A DNA stretch of 64,000 nucleotides from Buxus sempervirens (Eukaryota > Streptophyta > Magnoliopsida > Buxales > Buxaceae): contig OX387182.1 in NCBI GenBank assembly GCA_947561395.2, forward strand, positions 53,157,283 to 53,221,282, in the 5' to 3' direction. Below, piece after piece: positions 54,205 through 64,000 of the stretch; position 1 is the stretch's first letter, and the number at the start of each line of letters is the position of its first letter. Under the pieces are notes generated by a model. That model had not been told where the DNA came from. It ran no database searches and saw only the letters and a program-made list of their open reading frames with translations. The position numbers were made by a program, and so were the translations under genes.

Positions 54205-55600
54205 TGCTTGCTTTTCAAGTCCCTTCTTCCAGAAGAACTGCTGAGCAATTTGGTCCAGTCTGTTAAGAATAGTGGAAGGAATACGAAAGCATTGCATATA
54301 ATGAATGGGAATTTCAGAAATAACAGACTTGATTAAAGTAGTGCGACCCATCTGTGAAAGCAATAGAGCTTTCCAACTAGAAAGCCTTTCCTCAATTTTA
54401 GCTATCATCTCTCTGCAGTCCCTAGGAGTTCGGCTTTTTAAATAAAACTGGAAGACCAAGATACTTCTCCAATTTACCATTTGAAGGAACATTAAAAATA
54501 TGACGGATTTCTGCCCGTTGCCGATGGCTTGTATTGCTATTGAATAGCAAAGACGATTTAGAACAATTTAATTTCTGACCTGATTCTAAACAGTACTTGT
54601 AGAGCAGCCTTACCATACAGTGGGCCTCCCTCCCATTTGCATGTCCATACACAATCATGTCGTCTGCGAACATTAGATGTGAAAGTGATGGACTGTGACG
54701 AGTAAGGTGAATATCATGGATGTTACCAAAAACAAAAAAAAAAAAGGTGAATACCATGGAATCTGCCATCCAGCTCATAGCGGCTAATTGCAAGGCTTAG
54801 AACCTGTTGACAAATTATAAAAAGGTAGGGGGACAAAGGATCCCTTCACGGAGGCCTCTAGAAGCTTGAATCTTACCGACCGGTGTGCCATTTAGTAAAA
54901 TGCTATAGGTGGCTGTCTGCACACAAGTCATTATAAGATGGGTAACCTGCTCATTAAATCCATATGCCAACAATACCATCCGCAAAAAGGTCCAGCTTAC
55001 TTTATCGTAAGCTTTGGAGAAATCCAGCTTAAGTGCATAAAAACCCCCTGAACTCTTCTTCATCTTCTTTCTTTTCTTAGATTTCTTATTGGGTTTTTTA
55101 AACTTTCGAAAAAAAGTGGATTACCTCATGGTGAATGAAGATATTATCACGGATGTTTCGCCCAGGCACAAATGCTGCCTGTGAGGGATGGACTATCCTT
55201 GGAAGCAGGGGCCGAAGTCTTTGGACTAAAATCTTGGAAATAATCTTATAACTGACATTGCATAGGCTGATTGGCCGAAATTGATCAAGAGACTTGGGAT
55301 TAGGGATCTTGGGTATAAGAACTATAAAAGTGTGATTAAGTCCCTGAGGTAAACATCCAGTCCTAAAGAAGTCTTGGACTGTTGCAACCACACTTTGACC
55401 AATAACCTCCCAAGAAATTTGGTAAAAGATGGCAGGGAAGCCATCCGGACCAGGGGCTTTGAATGGAGGGAGTTTTTTTACAACATTCCAAATTTCATCA
55501 TTAGAGGGTACCTGAGTTAAAGCCGCATTCTGCAACGTTGAAATTTGAGGTTGAATAAGTCCCGGCAGCTCAATAAGTGACCATGCAGGTGGAGCCCTGT
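54205..55600 (-). pseudogene. Reverse transcriptase domain of the old LINE
   Basis: Pieces in order on the minus strand: APGPDGFPAIFYQISWEVIG, FIVLIPKIPNPKSLDQFRPI, AAFVPGRNIRDNIFIHHEVI; then in another frame GGFYALKLDFSKAYDKVSWT and ILLNGTPVGKIQASRGLREG (RQGDP in relatives); then SHLMFADDMIVYG with the catalytic Asp pair; then RLSSWKALLLSQMGRTTLIK and QQFFWKKGLEK. At least three frame changes and an expanded A/T run near 54735 break it. Confidence 0.88.
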
Positions 55601-55666
55601 ATATAGATTCAAAGTAATCAATAACATGTGATTCTAGGGAGTGTATTTAATTCCGCCTGCGTCGGA

Positions 55667-56715
55667 TTAAATCATTTTGTGGAAGAACCACGTGTTGAGA
55701 TCACCATGTAGCAACCATTTGATCCGTGATTTTTGGAACCAGAAGACTTCTTGTTGCTTCTGCAATCTGGAATACTCCCTCTGTAGGTCTTGTTCTTGCA
55801 CAATTCCATTATTATCTCCGGTTCTTGAAATAGATTCCTGCAACAATTGAATATGGGCTTTAATTTGTGATAATCGTTCATGTATGTTACCCACTACTTG
55901 TTTGTTCCACTTCTTTAATTCCCATGCCAGGCCACGTAGTCGATTAACCAGAGGAACTTCGTCAGCAACTTGGTTCCAAACTTTAAGGATTAGCGGCTGG
56001 TAGGATGGTTCATCTAACCACATGGCTTCAAAGCGGAAGGGGCGGCTCTTGAATTTATTTTTTGATAAAAAGTCCAGCACCATTGTACAATGGTCAGAAC
56101 CAATAATTTCCTGAGAACACAAAAGAGGATTAGGAAACAGATGGAAAAAGTTTTCTGTTACAAAGCGTCGATCCAGTTTCTCAGAGATTCTATGGAAGCC
56201 CTGTTGGCCATTTGTCCACGTGAACTGAGGGCCTTTAACAGGTAGCTCGCAGAGGTTGCAATCCTGAACAAATTGAGCAAACATTTCAGTTTGAATCCTA
56301 TTTAAAGGGGCCCCTCCACGTTTATCATATGTTCATAAGAACTGAGAAGACTTTGAATAAGTTTCCATTGATTCTGCTGCAGAGACATGTTAGAATTGGC
56401 ATGCACAAAAATAATTTGACACGATTTATCAGTATAGGACATATGCATTACAATAAGCCAATCTGTGGAGAATAGAACCGAAATTGAGATATTGTTAGAC
56501 CATAAGACGAGAAAGCCTTATCTGCGCCCAATGGACGGTTGAAGATAAGAGTTGGGCAGCACAACTTTTCTGACTACCCGATTAAGGATCTTATCAGATG
56601 CAAGTGTTTCTGATAGGAGAACGATGTCAGGGGAGTGTTGACCGATTTTGTCTTTAAGGTGCTGCTGCGTCAGGGGTCTCCCCAGCCCCCTGCAATTCCA
56701 AAATAACAGTTTCAT
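55667..56715 (-). pseudogene. APE-type endonuclease of the old LINE
   Basis: Starts MKLLFWNCRGLGRPLTQQHL with PDIVLLSET (the N and E of the active site). After a broken stretch it resumes with VKGPQFTWTNGQQGFHRISE, LDRRF and GSDHCTMVLDF (the catalytic D-H). The central GGDFN motif is not recovered; stops lie at about 56300-56520. It ends in the linker IKWLLHGDLNTWFFHK that leads to RT. Confidence 0.85.
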
Positions 56716-57661
56716 GTAGAGTGACCCGCACTGGGATCAGGTAAAGCAGGTTCAGGCAAATAGAATGAACAAGGCAATTTTCTCTTCTTGCTAGCCGGTT
56801 GCTCATCTATAGGTTCCTTGTGGATAAGATTCTCCTTGTGGCATGAATCTGAAGACATGAGTTGAAGATTTGCGACATGGGGATTCCTGGTAGCGGAGCG
56901 GAGTTTTGGAAGTCTCCTTTTGATATCAGAGAGTTTGAGATGGGGAGATCTCTCCGCCGTGAACACCACGTTGAAACTGTTAGAATCCCGAAGTAGCGGC
57001 AACGCCCCTGAGACTTTGAAATTGAGAGTTCGATGCGGTTCTTCTGCATGGAGAGTAATTGTATTCCTTCGTACGCGAAGGTTACCCAAACTTTTCTCCC
57101 GGATAATGTTTCAACATATGTTCCTACAGGGACTGGTAGAAGCAATGAGATTTCCCACCTGATACAGAAATCCGGGAACTGTAAAGAATCTGGGAGTTCC
57201 ACATCGAGCGGTGTTCCGAATTTGGATGCCAAGCTCATGACAACCTCCTTGTCCATATATTCACGAGGAAGGTTCTTGAGTTGAGTCCATGTGACAAGCG
57301 ACCCGATCTTATAGTCCTCTACCTTTGATAAGTCCTGCATAGACTCAATAAGAGTAATATAACTGTTGATGAACCAAGGTCGGTTCAACAAGACCCATTC
57401 CATAATATTCTGAGATGGTAACGCAATCAAATAAGAAGCAGAAGTAATGGTGGATATGTTGGTGTCCTTGGGTAGTCTCCATGCCCTCTCTAAGAAGCTT
57501 CGAAGAGTAGCTTGTGAAATGGCAACATTGAAGGTTTGCAATAAAATAGAAAATCGCCACTTTGATGGGAGGCGATTCTTTATTTCTTCAGGTACAGTGA
57601 AGACCTCATCAGGACGGGAGGGAATATTGAGATCCATCATCTTCTTGGTAATATCTTCCAT
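56712..57661 (-). pseudogene. ORF1 (DUF4283-type) of the old LINE
   Basis: A 284-codon frame from ATG 57661 encodes NRLPSKWRFSILLQTFNVAI, FLERAWRLPKDTNIS, VLLNRPWFINSYITLI and YKIGSLVTWTQLKNLPREYM, the DUF4283 RNA-binding-like domain of plant LINE ORF1 (also found in related host zinc-finger proteins). GRKVWVTFAYEGI follows; then the frame shifts, and the C-terminal Cys knuckle is not preserved. LINE sequence ends just upstream of this ATG, where LTR-like sequence begins. Confidence 0.75.
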
Positions 57662-57671
57662 GGTGTAGTGT

Positions 57672-59154
57672 CAACCCCTAAATCCTCATGTCACATTGCG
57701 TGAATTGGACCGAGTATGACCTTGTTCGTAAGCGAATCTCAAAATACATTTATTTCCCAATAATACTTGAAAATTTCACTCAATATTTATACAATCAGAG
57801 TTACAGCAGAAATTAAACTAATATAACAATTCAAAACAAAAATTGAACCAACTTGAACCATGGTTTAACCAAATACATCCAGTTACAATCTTGAACCCCA
57901 ATGGTTCATAACCTACATCAACTCAAAGATCTTTGCCAAAGCAATAACATTTCAAACAACATGTTTATCATTCCAATCACCATCTTGTCACCACATTTCA
58001 TTATCTCAGGATTGCTGGTTTCTTGTGAAAATATAAGGGGTGAGTCTCAAAGAAACCCAATAAATGAGGTTAATACACCTCATATGAAAATATGCATAAT
58101 ATTCCTTATTTAAATATGATACATATACACCAAATATATATTTATTATTATTATCAATAAGCAAACAAAGTTTTTCCTAGGTTTGATTTATATCATATAT
58201 ACTTTAATATTTAGAATATTCCACATAAGGGATCATGCCTTCTAGTATAAGAGCAATAAATTAAACATGATTAACATTAAATAAATAAACTTTAATCTAA
58301 AGAGTTAGAAATACTTACCTGTGTATTTTATAGATATACACCTTGTAGAAATATAAGTAACAGAATAAAACAACCAATTGTAGATAAAATTCATAACCCA
58401 AGCAATAACATCCTCACATCCCAGTAGACATCTAGGTCATGCTGGGTACTGAATTGGCAATTTCTACTAACAGTACAATCACCTCAATATCCTCTTCCAG
58501 TGGGCGTCCCTTACTGGGTACTGAACTAGTATAAACTAGCAATAAATACACTCCCAATAGAACGTCCCTGACAGACTACCTAACTAGTGTGTGGCATCAC
58601 AACTAGAAGTACCATCGTATAGGTGTCTGCCAGTATTCAGTCTTCATATTAGGTATTGGAGTAGCGAACCTTTGCCACTAGCAATACAAACACATCACAA
58701 TCATCCCAGTGGTTAATCATACACCGGCTACTGAACTAGTATGAACTAGTAGCACAATATCAATATCCTCTCAGACATCTCATAATGCTGGGTACTGCAC
58801 TAGCAAAGGCTAGTAGTACAATATCAATCATCATCCCAGACATCACCTGGATGTTGGGTACTGAACTGGTAACCCGCTAGCAGTACAATCGTCTCATAAC
58901 CATGTTCCAAATAATATAGTCAACTGTGAAATCTTGACTTGATATCGATACAATAAATTGTAAACAGATCATTAGTTTTAGTAATCATAACGATTCATTC
59001 TCAACAGAAAAATATGCTAACATTTACTTGCTTGACCATATGCAATCAGCAACTCGTAAGTCCTCATGTAATATCCCAAACTGGTGTTAAACATGAATAT
59101 GATAACACATGAAATACGACGTATAATAACCACACTAGATTCCAGGTCTAAAAA
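57672..59154. mobile_element. LTR-like sequence inserted at the LINE 5' end, cut by a second LINE
   Basis: It begins TGTCAACCCCTAAATCC immediately beyond the LINE ORF1, a start resembling chromovirus-type LTR ends. It contains no gene and is AT-rich with a tandem array (58395-58905). The second LINE has inserted at 59154, so the remaining part and its target duplication should lie right of the window. Orientation and family are not settled. Confidence 0.45.
58395..58905. repeat. Imperfect tandem array with GGGTACTGAACTAG core
   Basis: About six units of 75-100 bp, each with CTGGGTACTGAACTAG, a second CTAG about 10 bp later, then AGTACAATATCAATATCCTC and CCCAGACATC. Units vary in length and sequence. 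It lies inside the LTR-like sequence. Confidence 0.82.
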
Positions 59155-59378
59155 TTTTTTTTTTTTTTTTTTTGGAGAAAACCCACTAAGGTAGGAATAA
59201 GCTTAGTGGCACTCCAGCAGTGGGAGGAGGGTTGAGGCAGACCCTGACCTTTATATTAATACCAAAAACAAGTACATCAGATAGGGGGGACATTGAGCCT
59301 TACCCTTAAAATTTCCAAAAAATAAACCAAATAACGAAGCGAGACCAAAAAGTCTCTACACTACAAAAACCAAAATGA

Positions 59379-60395
59379 CTAACTTTTAAATGCATAAAAT
59401 CCAGTCCTGTTGTGGAACAAACAAAGCTTAACCTTATTAGATAAAGCTGAAAAAGATTCATAACATTCCTTGTTTTGATGAAGACATCCTTCGTTTGCAA
59501 GAGCATCAGCTACTGAGTTCCCTTCCCTGTAAATGTGCAGAACAATACGGTTGAAACTTCTAAGCCGAACTTGTATTTCCTTCCACCATATTAAGAACTT
59601 CCAAGGGATTAAAGCCAATCCTGTAATAACCTCCACCAAAACTTTAGAGTCAAATTCTATAACCAGATCCTGTATCCCATAAGTATCTGCCAATCGCAAT
59701 CCATCTCTTAGTGCAAAAAATTCTGCCATAAGGTTTGTATCAACTCCGTAATGAGAGGAAAAAGCACTCAAGAAATGTCCTTCAGAATTTTGAATAACAC
59801 CACCACCTCCACTAATATCGGGGTTGCCTTTAGAAGCTCCATCCACATTCAAAATAAAAGCCATGTTTCTTTGTCTTTTCCATCGAACAAAATGAGTTTT
59901 CGGAAATTTAATGCGTGGGGAGAAAAGTTGCATATGATCAAGAATAAGATTTCCTTCACGATTGCAACTTTTAGATGGATTAGTGAGGTAGGATATTTCC
60001 TGAAGCCAAAGAGTAGCCTTTCTGATAATCCGATTGGTATTCATAACTTCATCATTGAATCTACTTCTGCACCTTGAAGACCAAATCTCCCAACAAATAA
60101 TTAGTGGAGTTGCTTTAATTAAGAGAGATACCTGATCATTAGATGTAGAATTGAACCAAAAGGAAATTCTGAATGTAAAGTCATGAAGAGGGTGGTGCTG
60201 CCAGTGGAAATAACTTGCAAAGAATTCCCAAACCGAATTATCCACTTCTCCAAAAGAGAAAAGATGGTTTAGAGTCTCTTGCCTTTTAATTGAACAACAG
60301 TTGCATTGCGAGCACATGTGAATACCACAACTTTGGAATCGATCATCTATGGGCAAAGCTCCATTCAAAAGTCTCCAAAAAATACAGCAATTTTA
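59379..60395 (-). pseudogene. RNase H region of the younger LINE
   Basis: After a frameshift in a run of six T (about 60393) the reading continues WRLLNGALPIDDR, CSQCNCCSIKRQETLNHLF (end of the zinc-binding domain), then the RNase H: FILNVDGASKGNPDISGGGG, LMAEFFALRDGLRLA, LVIEFDSKVLVE and HIYREGNSVADALANEG, with the D-E-D and the final D present. Complete to a normal stop at 59379. The ATG at 60368 is not a natural start. Confidence 0.9.
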
Positions 60396-63000
60396 TTTGG
60401 AATGTAATTAATCCAAATATTCTTACTCCAGGGATAAGATGACCCACGATTCTGGACTAAATTCCAAGCAGAAGAAGTAGAAAAAATACCTGAAGAAGAT
60501 GCTTTCCATAAAGGTTTATCCTTATATTGAGAAGGACAAATCTGAATTTCCATTATTTGAGTAGCCACATCATAGGGAAGAATCTCGTAGAGTAGATTAG
60601 ATTTCCAATAGCCATTTGGTTCTAAGAATTCCACCACTTGAGCGTTCAAGTCAGGGATGTCTTCTTCATTTACATAATCCACTAATTTTCCAAGAGGAGA
60701 CCATCGGTCAAACCAAAATCTGATTTTTCCTTCTTCAATCAACCAAACAGTATTGTCCAAGATGACGTCCTTAACTTTAAGAATAGACCTCCAGATTTTT
60801 GAACTTCCACACCTATCTTGGAGGTTTTGAATCTGCCCAATTCTACAATATTTTGCCCGCATAAATTCCGACCATAAGCTGTTACCATACAGAGCTCTCC
60901 AACCCATTTTAATGTGAAGACTTTTCATAACATCTGCCACACATTTTATTTCCAGACCACCTTCAAATTTAGGAAGCGTAATTTTATCCCATTTCAACCA
61001 ATGTTTCTTCAATCCGAAATCAGCACTCTCTCCCCAGAAAAAATTTGAAAGCATAGCTTCAATTCTTCTCAAAATAGCTTTAGGAAAAGGTATTGCCGAT
61101 AAAGAGTGAATTGGAATGCTGGAGAGAACACTCTGAATGAGAGTTACCTTCCCACCATGGGATAGAAACTTGGATTTCCAGCCACTAATTCTATTTTGGA
61201 TCTTCTCTAAAATTCCAGCAAACATAGATATTGAGACTCTACCATGGAATAGAGGAACTCCCAAGTATTTAATTGGCAATATAGCTTCTCTAAAACCAGA
61301 CAAGGACATAAGCATATCCTTTCTAGTAGTAGACATTTTAGAAGAAGGAATTAAACAACTCTTAGATTTGTTTACCTGCTGCCCTGAAGCCACTTCATAC
61401 TCCTTGATAAAGTTCAACAAATTAGTCATTGATGATCTCTTACCATTCAAGAAAATGAGTATATCATCAGCAAAGAGAAGGTGAGACACTTTGATTGGAA
61501 TTCTCCCAAAGTGATAATAACCAATCTGTCCCTCTTGGACCAAAGAAGAAATACCTCTACTCATGACCTCCTCAGCAATAATGAAGAGAAGAGGGGATAA
61601 AGGGTCTCCCTGACGAAGACCACGAGAAGACTTGAAAAACCTAGACACAGATCCTTTCAAAAGGAGGCTAAACCAGCAATTATTTAGGCAATGCATAACA
61701 AGATTGCACCATGTGTCAGAAAAACCAAACCTTTTGCATACCTCTATCAGAAAATCCCACTCCATCCTGTCAAAAGCTTTAGCCATGTCAAGCTTGATAA
61801 TGATGTTACTCCCCAAACACTTTATGTTAATATCCTGACATAATTCATGAGCAAGCGAGATACTGTCTGAAATACATCTACCTTTGACAAAAGCGCTCTG
61901 ATCTCTACTAATGATAAGAGGGAGAATAGCCGAAAGCCTAGAAGCAATAATCTTAGAAATTATTTTGTAAGAGAAGTTGCAGAGGCTTATGGGCCGAAAG
62001 TCAGAGAAAGAACCTGGTTGATCAACCTTTGGAATTAAAGCAATATGGGAAGCAGTGAATGAAGTAGGAAGCGGACTACCCTTAAAAAATTCAGAAACTG
62101 CCTCCATCAAATCATGAGCAATAATATCCCAGCAACTTTGGAAAAACCATCCAGTAAATCCATCCGGACTCGGAGCACTGTCAGGGTTAAGATCAAAGAT
62201 TGCTTTTTTCACTTCATCCAGAGAAGGAATGGAAATAAGACCCTCATTGATACTCTCATCCAGGATTCTAGGAACATAATCCACACTGCTATTAATGGAA
62301 TGAGAGACGGATGTAAAACAATTTGAGAAAAAATAAACGGCTTCTTCTTGAATGTTAGGGTTATCTGAAAACCAGGCACTACCTTGAATCATTTGCTTAT
62401 GTTTGCGAACTTGAAGAGAAGCATGGAAAAACTTTGAATTCTTGTCACCTTCTTTAAGCCATTTGATCCTGGACTGCTGCTTGTATAGAATTTCTTGTTG
62501 AGATATACTGTGAATGAGATCCCTCTTATTAAGATGAAGCAGGTCCACATCTTGCTGGTTCCATTGGGATTGAAGTTTAAGTTCCAATTCAGAAACTTTC
62601 GAAGAAATAGACTCAATTCTTCGATTCACATCTCCAAAAACTTCCCAATTCCATTTCGTAAGAACAGCCCTTAAATTCTTTAGTTTTCTTGAGAAAACAA
62701 ACAGCGGGTTCCCTCTTATATTGACATTCCATGACTGCTTCACCATGTCAATAAAATTGTCATGTGATATCCACATTTTATGGAACTTGAATTGGGAGAA
62801 AGTATTAAGTCTTGTGTCGTGCACTCTTGATATCAAGATGGGACAATGGTCTGAACAAACCCGAGGTAAGTGAGTTAATTTAAGGGAAGCAGCATGTTGT
62901 AATCCCAGATGATTAATCAAGAAACGATCCAGTCTTGCCCAAATCCGCCTCTACCCCATCTGCTCATTGCACCATGTGAATTTATTCCCACTGTGTCCCA
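60365..63000 (-). pseudogene. Endonuclease C-terminus and reverse transcriptase of the younger LINE
   Basis: A frame of 851 codons. It opens with the end of the endonuclease (HLPRVCSDHCPILIS, catalytic D-H), then QSRIKWLKEGDKNSKFFHAS, SAPSPDGFTGWFFQSCWDII, LIPKVDQPGSFSDFRPISLC, IIKLDMAKAFDRMEWDFLIE, SRGLRQGDPLSPLLFIIAEE, the catalytic LLFADDILIFLNG, GWKSKFLSHGGKVTLIQSVL, and the start of the zinc-binding domain to PNKIAVF. All RT motifs look functional. Upstream, two TAG codons (about 62957 and 63039) separate it from the endonuclease frame. Confidence 0.93.
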
Positions 63001-63031
63001 GATCATTTATACCAACACGTTGAATAAAATC

Positions 63032-63523
63032 CTAGAAATCATACATCGATCTATTGTCTGGGCTTCTTCCACCTTGTTTCTCATCCACAGAAAGTATAGC
63101 ATTGAAGTCCCCACCAATTACCCAAGGATGGTTAGCCGAACCAAAAAAAGCCAACAAATCATTCCATAGCTCTCTCCTCTCCAACACATCACATTTAGCA
63201 TAAACAAAGGTTATGAGATATGGAGGGAAAGAAGAACCATTACCAGGGCTAACAAGAGTAGTGACATGTTGTGCAGCAGCAACAATGATATCTAAGTGAA
63301 TTGATTCATTCCAAAAGATCCAAATTTTGCTGTCTAAAGAATTGTTGCAGAAAAAACTCTTCAGCTTTATCTTACTGGCCACCTTTTTACATCTTGTAGA
63401 ATTATACATTGGCTCAAGGAATGCAAGTAACTGAGCTTTATGAGAAGAAATGTGTGACTTAAGCCTATTTACAGATTCTGAATTAGCAAGGCCTCTAATG
63501 TTCCAAATCATTGTAGAAATCAT
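63032..63523 (-). pseudogene. APE-type endonuclease of the younger LINE
   Basis: Starts at ATG 63523 with MISTMIWNIRGLANSESVNR; LLAFLEPMYN holds the catalytic Glu, VIGGDFNAILSVDEKQGG the D-N pair. It runs to a TAG after SMYDF; the sense continues beyond (DFIQRVGINDLGHSGNKFTW) to a second TAG and joins the RT frame. All active-site residues seen are conserved. Only the two TAG codons prevent a full ORF2. Confidence 0.92.
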
Positions 63524-64000
63524 GGAGACAATTTTTTTGATTTGGGAATGGTCCCAGTTTTAGACCTAGTAGTGATACTTGAGCCAACCTTTGCACTTTT
63601 TTTTTTTGAATTCTGATCTGATGACACTGACTAATTTCCATCTTCTCTAATCTGTTCCAAGTGCCGATCCTTTGAATATAAGGAAATTTCCAATCTCTTA
63701 GATAAAATTTTCTGTTCCTTTAATAGAGCATACTTTGCTTTACTCAATGAGGAATGAAATTGTATTTCCCCAGGCTTAATCTCTCCCAAAGTTACAGCCT
63801 ATAAAGAAAAACCAGAATGTTTAGTAACCCAAGAATCGTCAGCTTGGAAAGTTTCCTGAAAATTATGAGAGTCTTCCATCAAGTTAGAAAGATTCTTATT
63901 AATTTTTCTATTCTGGTTGTCCACTTTCCCTTCTTCAGCTAAACTTTCATGTGACTGAGAATAACTTGCAGTAATTTCTCCATCCTTCCTTTGTGATTTG
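63524..64000 (-). pseudogene. C-terminal part of ORF1 of the younger LINE (runs off the window)
   Basis: The minus strand from the window edge encodes a charged, low-complexity region (for example LAEEGKVDNQNRKINKNLSN, SSDQNSKKKSAKVGSSITTR) with stops, as expected for the tail of plant LINE ORF1. No conserved domain lies in this part. Confidence 0.55.

Larger units (their letters stand above)
37215..57661 (-). mobile_element. Old L1-type LINE split by copia, CACTA and hAT insertions
   Basis: Minus-strand segments 57661-54205, 53845-53797, 42944-42536 and 37844-37215 join into one LINE: DUF4283-like ORF1, endonuclease, RT with FADD box, RT C-terminal region, zinc-binding RT domain and the start of the RNase H region. 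The joins are exact at each target duplication: coding sense passes from KQAIAT to IYWNRISQPLRTGGLNI over the hAT MITE, from GGLNI to CAEYMNKALLMKAAW over the CACTA, and from SKILATP to VVPSLNKDKPIW over the copia element. Many stops and frameshifts show age. Its 3' end (RNase H and poly-A tail) is lost at the G tract. Confidence 0.88.
59155..64000 (-). mobile_element. L1-type LINE with poly-A tail, 5' end beyond the window
   Basis: The minus strand runs ORF1 (63524-64000, incomplete), endonuclease, RT, zinc-binding domain and RNase H, then a 3' UTR (59174-59378), and ends in 19 A (T run 59155-59173). Decay is slight: two TAG stops at the endonuclease/RT join and one homopolymer frameshift before the RNase H. 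It is clearly younger than the LINE at 37215-57661. Its 5' target duplication lies outside. Confidence 0.92.

Noticed and set aside
1-64000. tRNA, rRNA or organelle DNA insertions
   Set aside because: No cloverleaf-like sequence, conserved rRNA core or organelle gene was seen on either strand; only the tRNA-complementary primer site was found.

Overview
This is nuclear DNA from an angiosperm with a repeat-rich genome. The evidence is plant Ty3/gypsy (Tat clade), copia, L1-type LINE, CACTA and hAT elements, one intron-containing plant GDSL esterase/lipase gene, and fragments of plant genes (cytochrome P450, ABCC transporter, cycloartenol-synthase-like cyclase, ALBINO3, enolase, DUF1446). I cannot name the species. 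Only the GDSL gene at 26456-28296 looks like an ordinary host gene; nearly everything else is transposable-element sequence in several nested layers.

Left part (1-23187). A Tat-lineage gypsy element covers 1-20460. Its 5' LTR (18071-20460), tRNA-Arg-type primer site, ORF1 (DUF7745-like) and N-terminal gag lie on the minus strand. C-terminal gag, protease, RT, two RNase H domains and integrase lie on the plus strand (1-6818). The two gag pieces are complementary, so an internal inversion is the simplest reading. A related solo LTR (9166-13864, target duplication CCTGG) sits at the start of gag, and a solo LTR of another family (11460-13813, target duplication GAAAG) sits inside it. The element abuts a further truncated LTR (20461-23187). 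Beyond that lies a P450 pseudogene.

Middle (23188-37215). This holds a Mutator-type MITE, a LINE RNase H fragment, a hAT-like element, the GDSL gene, and a TIR element (29870-33207, TTA duplication) carrying an ABCC exon fragment. Next comes a tandem duplication of about 650 bp whose second copy is split by a solo LTR (33582-36416, target duplication GATGG), then a long G-rich tract.

Right part (37215-64000). One old LINE (minus strand, about 37215-57661) has been split by three insertions: a copia element (37850-42530, duplication AGGTG), a CACTA element (42948-53793, duplication TAT) and a hAT MITE (53854-54196, duplication GTTGCAAT). The CACTA element contains a second CACTA (46791-51396, duplication TTA). 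Both CACTAs carry host exons with splice sites: DUF1446 and enolase in the outer one; a calmodulin-like gene, an RSA1/EMB1579-like gene, ALBINO3 and an oxidosqualene cyclase in the inner one. To the right lie an LTR-like sequence with a tandem array and a younger LINE (59155 to beyond the window end) with a poly-A tail.

The most unusual pattern is in the Tat-type LTRs. Each has an array of 20-25 bp palindromes beside its TATA box. Three LTRs keep the same 3+2 layout, but the palindrome arms differ completely between LTRs while being uniform within each LTR.
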